Counted from the first letter of the stretch, positions 9,801-16,800 are shown. The stretch is 16,800 nucleotides of DNA from Chloroflexi bacterium UBA4730 (GCA_002404155.1 DHJC01000050.1:1-16800); one strand, 5' to 3'. Translations and numbers: made by a program. Notes: generated by a model from the sequence alone, not told the origin.

Positions 9801-10268
9801 GCAATGCGGCTGCAGAAGCGCTTGGCCGAGCTCGAGCTGGAGCGGAGCATGTCTTCGCTACCGCCGGTGCTGATCGGTGCCGCGCTCGTCGTGCCCGTCG
9901 GTCTCGTCAGCAGACTCAAGGGTCAACCGGCCCCGGAAAATCTCGACAAGAAGGACACCGAGCACATCGAGCATCTCGCGATGGTTGCCGTAATGGAGGC
10001 GGAGCGCCGCGCCGGCTGCGAGCCGCGGGACATCTCCACCGAGAACCGAGGGTACGACGTGGAATCGAGGGATCCTAAGCTCGGCCGGCTGCGCTTCATC
10101 GAGGTGAAGGGACGCGTGAAGGGCGCCACCACGATTACGGTCACACGGAACGAGATTCTCACCTGTCTGAACAAGCCCGAAGACTTCTGGCTTGCGTTCG
10201 TGGAAGTCGATACGGTCTCGCTACTTGGGGTCACCTGTTCACGGCCCGTCAGCTTCTCGCGATGCTGA
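6840..10268 (+). CDS. SNF2-family DEAH helicase with DUF3883 nuclease-like C terminus, 3' end altered
   Basis: This is a superfamily 2 Snf2-type translocase of the kind encoded beside DUF1156 methyltransferases in anti-phage islands. Motifs seen: Walker A DPGAGKT (118-124), DEAH (219-222), LTATPHNG, then the second RecA lobe with VIFSEHRDT, ATDAAGEGINLQ and QRFGRIHRIGQ (592-602). A long acidic insert (LEDVTEDDIEELEEGD) precedes the second lobe. Residues about 1060-1124 form a DUF3883 domain, with GYDVES and FIEVKGR (Glu1088, Lys1090), a PD-(D/E)XK-like arrangement. After VEVD (1121-1124) the sequence stops resembling the family: the last 18 residues are methyltransferase DNA read out of frame. 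The gene overlaps the next ORF by 7 bases because of this junction. The GTG start is the first available; the native start was probably upstream at 6804. Most of the protein is intact and could be active. Confidence 0.9.
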   Translation: MKGLVPDNVVTTVDVRWFGTAAVEVTYKDAGGRVANRLLYREDEPRLEVVERGARWSFDADADEFRLVSEAKRISLGYLFDPYLAVTTALVDPLPHQITAVYEAMLPRQPLRFLLADDPGAGKTIMAGLLMKELLLRGDLKRCLVVCPGSLAEQWQQELDEKLKLPFDILTRDVAEASRTGNPFDERDLVIARLDQLSRDEELQRKLQLAREWDLIVIDEAHKLSAQVFPDEVKKTKRRELGDLLSEITRHFLLLTATPHNGKEEEFQFFMTLIDPDRFERQHRRRGEPAGDGDASDLMRRLLKEKLVRFDGTPLFPERHAYPVGYELSAPEQELYEQVTDYVRLEMNRADRLAEVGQKRRGTVVGFALTVLQRRLASSPEAIYLSLKRRRERLEKRLHEAEVQGASAPELGGAELEDVTEDDIEELEEGDRPDAESDVIEERVVDQATAARTFEELRAEIESLRRLESLAASVRQKEGKKWQELSSLLQDRPEMFDSAGRRRKLVIFSEHRDTVSYLVAGIGRMLGRPTAVATIHGGLNRDERRRAEAAFKNDPEVVVLVATDAAGEGINLQQSHLMVNYDLPWNPNRLEQRFGRIHRIGQTEVCHMWSLVAHQTREGDVYHRLLEKLATEAAALGGEVFDVLGKLTFGDRSLRELLIAAVREGDRPEVRARMQQVIDESLDQRHLLDLIEERALGHDVLDQSKVQEIREQMERAQARRLQPHYIRSFFMEAFTRLGGRIYEREPRRYEITRVPGQIKLRDRALRAGPPLVDRYERVVFEKELVTAAGKPVAEFLAPGHPLLDATIEAVLDADSDLLRRGAVLVDPNDPGDEVRVLCYLEHAIQDARVDRDGQSRVISRRLEFIELGRSGDARQAGYAPYLDYQPLASEDLPLLGGSLTGDWLWQTLDERAVGYAIEHTSREHLEEVRFRTVTRVNKTVAAVKERLTKEISHWDLRAEELKAREAAGSRPRSNLNSGKARQRADDLAMRLQKRLAELELERSMSSLPPVLIGAALVVPVGLVSRLKGQPAPENLDKKDTEHIEHLAMVAVMEAERRAGCEPRDISTENRGYDVESRDPKLGRLRFIEVKGRVKGATTITVTRNEILTCLNKPEDFWLAFVEVDTVSLLGVTCSRPVSFSRC

Positions 10269-11899
10269 CGCTGAGCGATCTCATCACAGAGATCTCCAGC
10301 GACGTTGAACGGGACGCGAAATCAGCGGGCCTGGCCGAGGCCGAGATACCTCAGTACGTGACCTGCATCGTTACCCTGTTGGCTCTCGCGCTTGATCGGT
10401 GTGCCGACTTCAACAATTCGTTGTGTAGGTGGAGTCCGAGCAACCAAAAAGTCATGAATCTCTTCGGAAGACAGGCGATCCCAATGGTGTGGGATTTTGC
10501 GGAGGCAAACATACTCGGAGACTCGGTCGGTGCGTGGAGCACATGCAGCGATTACGTCGCCTCTTGCGTCGAGGTAATCGCACCCGGGCTAGCGAGCCGG
10601 GGTCATGCCGCCCAGCGGGATGCCGCGGATGGGGCCAACGGCATCGCGGAAGTTCTGGTGAGTACCGACCCGCCGTATTACAACAACATCAGCTATGCGA
10701 TCCTTTCTGATTTCTTCTACGTGTGGTTGCGACGAACGATCAGCGATCGCTATCCGGAACTCTTCGGCACCCTACTGGTGCCAAAGATGCAGGAGCTCAC
10801 CGCTTCGCCGGATCGCTTCGACGGCGACAGACAAAAGGCAAAGGAACACTTTGAGTCCGGTTTCCGCAGGGCCTTTGCCGCGCTGCGTGACAAAATGGAT
10901 CCACGGTTTCCACTCACCGTCTACTACGCCTTCAAGCAGGACGACGAGGACGGTGACGGAACCGCCGACCAAGACGCGGAGCAAACGCTCGACCTCACCA
11001 CGGGCTGGGAGACGCTGCTCGAGGCGCTCATCTCCAGCGGCTTCCAGATCACCGCAACCTGGCCGGTGCGCGCATCGCAGAAATGGCGCATGGTGGCCAT
11101 GGGCACGAATGCACTCGCCTCATACATCGTTCTCGCCTGCCGTCCCCGTGCGACAGATGCGCCGCAGACCGACCGCCGATCGTTCGTCGCCGAACTCAAG
11201 CGTGAATTGCCTGCGGCCCTCCGTCACCTACAGCAAGGGAACATTGCACCCGTGGACTTTGCGCAGGCGGCGATTGGACCGGGAATGGCCGTGTATTCGC
11301 GCTATGGCCGAATCCTCGAAAGTAGCGGCAAGTCGATGAGCGTCCGCATGGCGCTATCTCTGATCAACCAGACCCTGACGGAAGTACTTTCCGAAGTGGA
11401 AGACGATTTTGATAGCGATACCCGTTGGGCACTTGCCTGGTTCGAGCAGCACGGCTTCAGCACCGGGGATTTCGGCGACGCAGAGCTTCTGAGCAAGGCG
11501 AAGGTGACCTCCGTTAGCGGTCTCGAGCGAGCGGGCCTCATCTCATCGAAGGGTGGCAAGGTTCGCCTGCTGCGGCCGGAGGAACTCCCTGCTGACTGGG
11601 ATCCGGCCGCAGATAAGCGTCTTTCCATCTGGGAGATGACGCATCACTTGCTACGCCTCTACTCCTATGACAGGGCAGGCGACGAGGTCACGGGGGCATT
11701 GCTGCGGAAGTGCGGGTCGCAGGGCGAAATCGCGCGCGACTTGGCATATCGACTATTCAGCGTCTCCGAAAAGGCCAAGCGGTCCCTGGAGGCGCAGGCA
11801 TACAACGCGCTTGTGCTTGGCTGGCCCGAAATCGCCCGCCTAGCGCGCGAAGTGCCCGAGCCACTAGCCGAACAGACCGGCCTGTTCAAGGAGGCGTAG
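10262..11899 (+). pseudogene. DUF1156-type adenine-specific DNA methyltransferase, N-terminal half deleted
   Basis: The ORF encodes the C-terminal 545 residues of a COG1743-type methyltransferase. Motif IV is present (TDPPYYNNISYAILSDFFYV, about residues 137-156), as are the conserved TTGWETLLEALISSGF, WPVRASQKWRM and WEMTHHLLRLY blocks. The frame reads back past the ATG through YGLATWGHLFTARQLLA, a conserved internal block of the family, to about 10,205, where it meets the helicase end. The ATG at 10262 is therefore an internal Met. From knowledge of the family, about 400-450 residues are missing: the DUF1156 domain, the AdoMet-binding motif I and the Zn ribbon. Without them methylation is not expected. 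The 3' part is translationally linked to the DUF499 gene, starting 3 bases later. It could still be translated as a truncated protein; a sequencing or assembly error is the alternative. Confidence 0.85.
11888..11894 (+). promoter_or_regulatory. Ribosome binding site of the DUF499 gene
   Basis: A perfect AAGGAGG lies inside the last codons of the methyltransferase remnant, 8 bases before the ATG at 11903. It is the strongest ribosome site in the window. It fixes that start and suggests the ATPase is made efficiently whatever the state of the methyltransferase. Confidence 0.8.
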
Positions 11900-11902
11900 G
11901 CC

Positions 11903-14900
11903 ATGGCAATCAGCAACCACGAACGTGTCGGCAAGGCGCTGGACCTGCTCAAGGCGGGCCTCAGGCCCTTCGTCGAACGCGAGCTGAAGGCACAACACGC
12001 TCAACTGTGGTTCGACCAGGCGCGAGCTTCGGTCAGCGACTCCCAGGCGGGCTTGTTCGGGACCGAGGCGGAGCCGCAGTGGGACGTGGCCGCGATCCTC
12101 TCGGTGATGTGGAACCAGTGGAATGTCGTGTTCCGCAAGACACTCGGCCAGAGCGAGCGGACGCTCGTCAGCGAGCTACGCGAGGTGCGCAATCGGTGGG
12201 CACATCAGATTCCCTTCTCCACCGACGACGCGTACCGCGCCCTCGACTCGGCCGGTCGTCTCCTCACTGCGGTCTCTGCTCCGCAGGCGAGCGAGATCGA
12301 GAAGATCAAGATGGAACTCCTCCGCGTTCGGTTCGACGAACAGGTGCGTAGCGAGAAGCGCAAGAGCTCGGGCACGGCCATCGAGAGCGAAGCAACTGGC
12401 AACCTGAAGCCGTGGCGGGAAGTCGTGAACCCGCACAAGGACGTGGCCAGCGGTCGATACCAGCAAGCCGAGTTCGCGGCGGACCTATGGCAAGTTCATG
12501 TGGGCGAGGGCTCCGATGAATACAAGAAGCCCGGCGAGTTCTTCCGTCGAACGTACCTGACGGAGAGCCTCAAGCGCCTGCTCACGGATGCGGTCCGGCG
12601 GCTTGCTGGCGACGACGGGGATCCGGTCGTGCAGCTCCAGACCAACTTCGGCGGTGGCAAGACCCACTCGATGTTGGCGCTGTACCACCTCTTCTCGGGC
12701 ACCGCGCCCAGTCAGCTGCTCGGCATCGACGATGTCATGAAAGACGCCGGGGTCACGAAGCTGCCCGATGTGAAGCGCGTTGTGCTCGTGGGGAACAGGA
12801 TTTCTCCCGGCAATCCCGTGACGAAGCCCGACGGCACGGTGGTTCGCACGCTCTGGGGCGAGCTGGCCTGGCAGCTCGGAGGCAAGAAGGCCTTCGCGCG
12901 CGTGAGCGCTGACGATGAGAAGGCGACCAGCCCAGGTGACGCGCTGCGCGAGCTGATGAACGAATACGGGCCGTGCCTCATCCTCATCGACGAGTGGGTG
13001 GCGTACGCGCGACAGCTCCACGACGCCAGCGATTTACCAGCTGGCAGCTTCGAAACGCACTTCACGTTTGCGCAGGCACTTACCGAGTCGGCCAAGCTCG
13101 CCAAGCAGTGCTTACTCGTGATCAGCCTTCCTACCTCCGACACTGCCTCGCCGCACGCGCAGACCGAAGACGTCGAGGTTGGAGGTGAGCGTGGTCGCGC
13201 GGCGCTTGATCGCCTCCGCAACGTCATTGGGCGCGTGGAGGCCTCATGGCGGCCGGCGAGCGCCGAGGAAGGCTTCGAGATCGTGCGCCGCCGGCTGTTC
13301 GAGCCGCTCGTCGAGCAGGGCCAATTCGTCGCGCGCGATACGGTCGTCCGCGCCTTCTTCGACCTCTACCGCACCCAGCATCAGGAGTTCCCGCCCGAGT
13401 GCCGCGAGGCCGACTATGAGAAACGGCTGAAAGACGCGTACCCAATTCACCCGGAGATCTTCGATCGGCTGTACACCGACTGGTCCACACTTGTGAGATT
13501 CCAACGCACGCGCGGCGTGCTCCGCTTGATGGCAGCGGTGATCCACAGCTTGTGGGAGAAGGGCGACCGGAATCCGCTCATTCTTCCAGCGAACATCCCC
13601 ATCGATGATCCGCGCGTCCAGTTCGAGCTCACGCGCTACCTGTCCGACAACTGGGTACCGGTGATCGAGAAGGACGTGGACGGACCGAACGCGCTGCCGC
13701 TGCGCCTTGACGGCGAGGTGCCGAACCTCGGCAGGTTCGCCGCGTGCCGGCGCGTCGCGCGGACGATCTATCTCGGGTCCGCGCCGACAACAACTGCGGC
13801 TCACCGGGGCATCGAGGACCGGCGGGTGAAGCTCGGCTGCGTGATGCCGGGCGAGTCGCCTGCCGTCTTCGGAGACGCACTCCGACGGTTGAGCAGCGCA
13901 GCGACTTACCTCTACCAGGACGGCGCGCGTTATTGGTATTCGACCCAGCCGACAGTGACGAAGCTTGCCGAGGACCGCGCGGAGCAGCTGAAACGAGACC
14001 CGGATGCGGTCGCACAGGAACTCGACAAGCGCCTACGGGCAGACTTGCGCAAGACCGGTGACTTCTCCCGCGTGCATCCGCTGCCGCAGTCGGGTCAAGA
14101 CGTGCCTGATGAAATGGATACGGGGCTTGTGGTGCTCGGGATCGACCGGCCGTACAGCAAGGAGGCGGGAAACCCTGCGGAGGTGGCCGCCAAGGCGATC
14201 TTCGAATCACGGGGCAATGCGCCGCGGCTCTTTCGCAACACCCTGGTGTTCCTCGCGGTGGACCAGACGCGTTTTCAGGATCTGGACGAGGCGGCACGTC
14301 GCTACCTTGCGTGGGACGCGATCCTCAATGAGAAAGAGGCGCTCGACCTGTCAGTGCATCAGGTGAAGCAGGCCGAAACGCAAAGGTCAAGCGCGGACAG
14401 CGCCGTCTTGGCGCGTATTCCTGAGGCCTACCAGTGGCTGCTGGTCCCGGTGCAGGGCTCTCCGCAAGCGGCGGTGGAGTGGCAAGCAACACGATTGACC
14501 GGGCAAGACGCGCTGGCGGTCCGCGCGAGTAAGAAGCTGCGCAACGACGAGCTCTTAGTGACGGCGCTCGCAGGTACTCGTCTTCGCATGGAACTCGACC
14601 GCGTGCCGCTCTGGCGTGGCGATCATGTCGCGATCAAGCAGCTCGTCGAGGACTTCGCGCGCTATCTGTATTTGCCGCGGCTCAAGGATCCGGGGGTCCT
14701 GCTGCAGGCGATCCGCGACGGACTCGGCCTGCTCCTTTGGCATCAGGAGTCCTTCGCCTACGCGGACAGTTTTGACGAAGCAGCCGGTCGCTACCGTGGG
14801 CTGCGGACTGCGCAGCTCGTCAACATTTCGGACGCCAACCAGTCGGGGCTCCTGGTGCGGCCGGATGTCGCTCAGAGGGCGCAGCAGGCGGACGCAGCTG

Positions 14901-15232
14901 CGGCCGGAACGTCGAGGGTTGCAGAGACCGGCGCACCGTACCGCGCAAGTGTCGCCACACCGGAGTCGCCCGGCACATCCGCCGCTCCGACGGTCGCACC
15001 GAGGCGTTTCCACGGGAGCGTCAGCCTGGATGCAACGCGGGTTGGTCGTGACGCCGGTCGCATTGCTGACGAGGTGATCGCGCACCTCGTCGGGCTCGTC
15101 GGCTCAGAGGTCGAGGTGACGCTGGAAATCGAAGCGGAGATCCCGTCAGGCGCCCCGGATCAAGTTGTGCGGACCGTTACCGAAAACAGCCGGACGCTTA
15201 AGTTCACGACGCACGGATTCGAGAGCGAGTAG
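11903..15232 (+). CDS. Swt1-type HEPN domain fused to DUF499 P-loop ATPase
   Basis: Residues 1 to about 150 form a helical HEPN domain with EVRNRWAH. Its RNxxxH motif (Arg96, Asn97, His101) is the canonical catalytic pattern of HEPN ribonucleases, here of the Swt1-like family. The rest is a DUF499 (COG1483) AAA+-type ATPase with Walker A FGGGKTHS (Lys253, Thr254), Walker B LILIDEW (Asp363, Glu364), and a sensor-like LLVISLP segment. The C-terminal domain (about 1030-1109) follows a low-complexity Ala/Ser/Pro linker (about 985-1030). DUF499 ATPases are regularly encoded beside DUF1156 methyltransferases in defence islands, where ATP-driven conformational control of the effector is a reasonable model. 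The gene is full length (1109 aa), uninterrupted, and coupled to the methyltransferase remnant. RNase activity is inferred from the motif only. Confidence 0.9.
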   Translation: MAISNHERVGKALDLLKAGLRPFVERELKAQHAQLWFDQARASVSDSQAGLFGTEAEPQWDVAAILSVMWNQWNVVFRKTLGQSERTLVSELREVRNRWAHQIPFSTDDAYRALDSAGRLLTAVSAPQASEIEKIKMELLRVRFDEQVRSEKRKSSGTAIESEATGNLKPWREVVNPHKDVASGRYQQAEFAADLWQVHVGEGSDEYKKPGEFFRRTYLTESLKRLLTDAVRRLAGDDGDPVVQLQTNFGGGKTHSMLALYHLFSGTAPSQLLGIDDVMKDAGVTKLPDVKRVVLVGNRISPGNPVTKPDGTVVRTLWGELAWQLGGKKAFARVSADDEKATSPGDALRELMNEYGPCLILIDEWVAYARQLHDASDLPAGSFETHFTFAQALTESAKLAKQCLLVISLPTSDTASPHAQTEDVEVGGERGRAALDRLRNVIGRVEASWRPASAEEGFEIVRRRLFEPLVEQGQFVARDTVVRAFFDLYRTQHQEFPPECREADYEKRLKDAYPIHPEIFDRLYTDWSTLVRFQRTRGVLRLMAAVIHSLWEKGDRNPLILPANIPIDDPRVQFELTRYLSDNWVPVIEKDVDGPNALPLRLDGEVPNLGRFAACRRVARTIYLGSAPTTTAAHRGIEDRRVKLGCVMPGESPAVFGDALRRLSSAATYLYQDGARYWYSTQPTVTKLAEDRAEQLKRDPDAVAQELDKRLRADLRKTGDFSRVHPLPQSGQDVPDEMDTGLVVLGIDRPYSKEAGNPAEVAAKAIFESRGNAPRLFRNTLVFLAVDQTRFQDLDEAARRYLAWDAILNEKEALDLSVHQVKQAETQRSSADSAVLARIPEAYQWLLVPVQGSPQAAVEWQATRLTGQDALAVRASKKLRNDELLVTALAGTRLRMELDRVPLWRGDHVAIKQLVEDFARYLYLPRLKDPGVLLQAIRDGLGLLLWHQESFAYADSFDEAAGRYRGLRTAQLVNISDANQSGLLVRPDVAQRAQQADAAAAGTSRVAETGAPYRASVATPESPGTSAAPTVAPRRFHGSVSLDATRVGRDAGRIADEVIAHLVGLVGSEVEVTLEIEAEIPSGAPDQVVRTVTENSRTLKFTTHGFESE

Positions 15233-15322
15233 GAGTCCCGGGCCCAGTGACGGGGTCGCGGGCGATTAACGGAGACGGCCACCTCAGAGTTCGCGCTCTA
15301 TCGGCCACCGGAAGCGACCGGG

Positions 15323-15988
15323 ATGGCCCTTGCCATGCCGCCGCGCCTGGAGAGCTGGGACGCGAAGACAGCTCCGTCGCAGCTGGCCCTCGGACGCTAT
15401 CTCGACCACGTGGCGGAGCTCACCCGCGAGCGGCTCGCAGAGCTGGGTGCCGGCGCGCTGTCGCTCGAACTCGCCGTTGCGTTGCCCGAGGGCACCGACC
15501 TGCTACGCGGCGGGTACGACTTGGACAACTTCCTTTACCCCGTCGTCCGACGCCTCGGGAGCCACCACTTCGCATCCGCTTGGATATCAAAGGAGCGCGG
15601 CACGGTGTCGACCGTCCGCATCGGCCCGGCTGTCTTGGCGGACCCACAGGAACTCGGCGCGTGGTCGTCCGCGAGGGCGGAGACGACGGCCTCGACGTCG
15701 ACCGTCGCTTGGAAGCGGCAGATCGCGGAGCAGATCGCACCCGCCGATCGACTCGCACCGGACGGGCCGCTCGAGGTGCAGCTCGCATTCGCCGCCGCGG
15801 CGCGCCGGAACTGGGCGTGGCTCTGGAAGCCAGCGATCGACGCCCTCGGAGCAATCGTCGGCGTCGAGGACGCGCGCCGGCCGTTCAGCACGCGCGACGA
15901 CCGCATCGTCCGCCTGGCCCTGCACCGCACGATCGACGACGCACTCGGGAACCGGGTGCGCGTCGGCGTCTGGTGGCGTTCAGCCTGA
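15323..15988 (+). CDS. Hypothetical protein, faintly RusA-like (221 aa)
   Basis: This last gene of the operon begins 90 bases after the DUF499 stop. I do not recognise the family firmly. Two segments recall RusA Holliday-junction resolvases: GGYDLDNF (Asp66, Asp68, Asn69) and LWKPAIDALG followed by RDDRIVRLALH (Asp192, Asp193). In RusA these parts are contiguous, while here they are about 100 residues apart, which could mean a duplicated fold with split motifs or chance. The start is uncertain. The frame stays open and protein-like upstream (SEFALYRPPEATG) without a start codon, while a GTG at 15247 with AGGAG upstream is in another frame, so a one-base frameshift near the start is possible. 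The ATG at 15323 has no Shine-Dalgarno sequence; ATG at 15335 is an alternative. Confidence 0.65.
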   Translation: MALAMPPRLESWDAKTAPSQLALGRYLDHVAELTRERLAELGAGALSLELAVALPEGTDLLRGGYDLDNFLYPVVRRLGSHHFASAWISKERGTVSTVRIGPAVLADPQELGAWSSARAETTASTSTVAWKRQIAEQIAPADRLAPDGPLEVQLAFAAAARRNWAWLWKPAIDALGAIVGVEDARRPFSTRDDRIVRLALHRTIDDALGNRVRVGVWWRSA

Positions 15989-15997
15989 AATTCGGTG

Positions 15998-16014
15998 GTC
16001 GCCCACGTGGCGAC
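15998..16014. terminator. Short hairpin just after the operon
   Basis: GTCGCC/GGCGAC pairs perfectly around a CACGT loop, 10 bases past the last stop codon of the operon. There is no T tract, so it would be a weak or factor-assisted terminator. Confidence 0.3.
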
Positions 16015-16076
16015 GGGTGGCCGAGGCCAGCGCGACTGGCGAGGTCGGACGTAGACGCGGAACCATCACGCAGCCT

Positions 16077-16107
16077 CATTGCCCGCGTTGTCCCAGTTCG
16101 GGCAATG
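16077..16107. terminator. 9-bp perfect hairpin downstream of the operon
   Basis: CATTGCCCG and CGGGCAATG are exact complements around a 13-base loop. It stands alone between the end of the operon and the recombinase region. It is the better candidate for stopping the defence-operon transcript, but no T run follows on either strand. It could also be a relic of a mobile-element end. Confidence 0.4.
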
Positions 16108-16176
16108 GCTCAGCGAGTCCGATTAGTGACCTCTTAGCGGTCAGCGAGCCGGTGCGCGCGGGCATCTCCGCACATA

Positions 16177-16196
16177 CACGAATCGAACGTTTTGTG
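16177..16196 (-). repeat. 20-bp near-palindrome, copy C, upstream of the serine recombinase
   Basis: CACGAATCGAACGTTTTGTG has 9-bp arms around an AA centre. Read on the minus strand it is CACAAAACG-TT-CGATTCGTG, matching copy B outside the centre. It ends 15 bases before the recombinase GTG start. Serine recombinases commonly bind paired half-sites next to their own gene, so this copy ties the repeat family to a recombinase. It may also serve as the gene's operator. Confidence 0.55.
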
Positions 16197-16211
16197 GTAG
16201 TTGTTTGGCAT

Positions 16212-16800
16212 GTGAAGGTCGTCGGTTACACCCACGTCTCGACGGAGGATCAGGCCGACTCCGGTGCCGGCCTCGAGGCCCAGCGTGCGGCGATCCATGA
16301 GCAATCCCGGCTGCGGTGCTAGGAATTGCTCACGATGCATTCGGACACGGCATCAGCGCGGAGCCTCGTCTCGAGGCCCGGATTGGCCCGTGCCTTGGCC
16401 GACATAGAGCGCGGAGCCGCCAGCGTGCTCGTCGTCGCGAAGCTTGACCGTCTCAGCCGATCGCTTCTCGACTTCGCCGCATTGATGGAGCGCAGCCGGA
16501 AGCAGGGCTGGGCCGTCGTCGCGCTCGACCTCGGCGTCGACACGACGACGCCCTCCGGCGAGATGATGGCCAACGTCCTCGCGGTCTTCGCCCAGTTCGA
16601 GCGGCGGCTCATCGGCCAGCGCACCCGCGAGGCCCTGGCCGTGAAGCGAGGGCGTGCGACTCGGTCGGCCACCGACGCTCTCGGATGCGACGCTGCGCCG
16701 CATCGGCAGGCACCGCTCGCGCGGCGGAACACTCGCCGCGATCGCAGCGAGGCTCAATCGGGAGGGCGTACCGACCGCCCACGTCGGCCGCCGGTGGCAC
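16212..16800 (+). pseudogene. Serine recombinase (resolvase/invertase family), degenerate, runs off the window
   Basis: From GTG at 16212 the frame reads KVVGYTHVSTEDQADSGAGL, the resolvase N terminus with the nucleophilic serine (Ser10). The conserved Arg two residues before it (R-V-S in the family) is His here. An amber TAG at 16320-16322 replaces the Trp of the usual GWELL block; the frame then continues with ELLTMHSDTASARSL, AKLDRLSRSLLDF, DLGVDTTTPSGEMMANV and FAQFERRLIGQRTREAL. At about 16650 a frameshift occurs: the next base frame reads GVRLGRPPTLSDATLRRIG and a helix-turn-helix (LAAIAARLNREGVPTAHVG) up to the window end. With three lesions the gene is almost surely inactive. It is the short resolvase-like form with a C-terminal helix-turn-helix. 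Confidence 0.85.

Noticed and set aside
10262..10268. Translational coupling by overlap of helicase and methyltransferase
   Set aside because: The 7-base overlap arises from the out-of-frame deletion junction and is not an evolved coupling; the methyltransferase ATG is an internal Met.
15247..16137. 296-codon ORF from GTG 15247
   Set aside because: After the first codons it is an Arg/Ala/Pro-rich shadow of the gene at 15323, so only its start region is of interest as a possible original start.
16181..16196. LexA/SOS box in the palindrome before the recombinase (CGAACGTTTTG)
   Set aside because: Only one half matches the Gram-positive CGAAC-N4-GTTCG consensus, and the palindrome centre is elsewhere.

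Overview
The window is GC-rich soil-type bacterial DNA. The many GTG starts, the C/G-biased third codon positions, the multi-GAF histidine kinase and the style of the serine recombinase suggest an actinobacterial lineage, perhaps Thermoleophilia-like, or a neighbouring terrestrial phylum. That is an inference from protein flavour; no taxonomic marker gene is present.

Layout. (1) Bases 2-2308 are the 3' part of a large soluble hybrid sensor gene with three tandem GAF domains and a HisKA/HATPase kinase core. (2) Bases 2309-4800 are a worn accessory strip. It holds a tRNA-Phe-like 3' half, the C-terminal tail of a tyrosine integrase, a small unknown ORF, two unknown leftward genes (one HEPN-like, one membrane-anchored), two strong inverted repeats and a headless gene fragment. 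(3) Bases 4805-6604 encode an AlbA_2/Schlafen-type protein with a RecG-like ATP-binding domain and winged helices. (4) Bases 6840-15988 form a rightward operon of the DUF1156 methyltransferase / DUF499 ATPase defence type (COG1743-COG1483 neighbourhoods, related in content to DISARM-like restriction systems). It contains a SNF2-type helicase with a DUF3883 nuclease-like tail, a methyltransferase that has lost its N-terminal half, a HEPN(Swt1)-DUF499 ATPase, and an unknown protein faintly like RusA resolvases. (5) Bases 16212-16800 are a decayed serine recombinase that runs off the window.

Two structural points stand out. First, the helicase and methyltransferase genes are joined at about 10,200-10,215 by what reads as an internal deletion. 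The helicase loses its end, and the methyltransferase loses DUF1156, its AdoMet-binding motif I and its Zn ribbon, yet the methyltransferase frame is still readable upstream of its apparent ATG. Second, a 20-bp near-palindrome with a 2-bp centre (arms CACRAAWCG-like) occurs at 2390, 6625 and, inverted, 16177 just before the recombinase start. A weaker version lies at 4736. All four copies are intergenic and lie at module boundaries, so the region may have been assembled from cassettes by serine recombinases of this family. The central dinucleotides differ, which argues against simple recent exchange between these particular copies.

How the genes would work together: in an intact system the methyltransferase would mark self DNA, the helicase/DUF3883 protein and the DUF499 ATPase would act on unmarked invading DNA, and the HEPN domain could act as an RNase effector. 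Here the modification arm looks dead while the HEPN and ATPase motifs are intact, so the locus is either a decaying island or a derivative that no longer depends on methylation.
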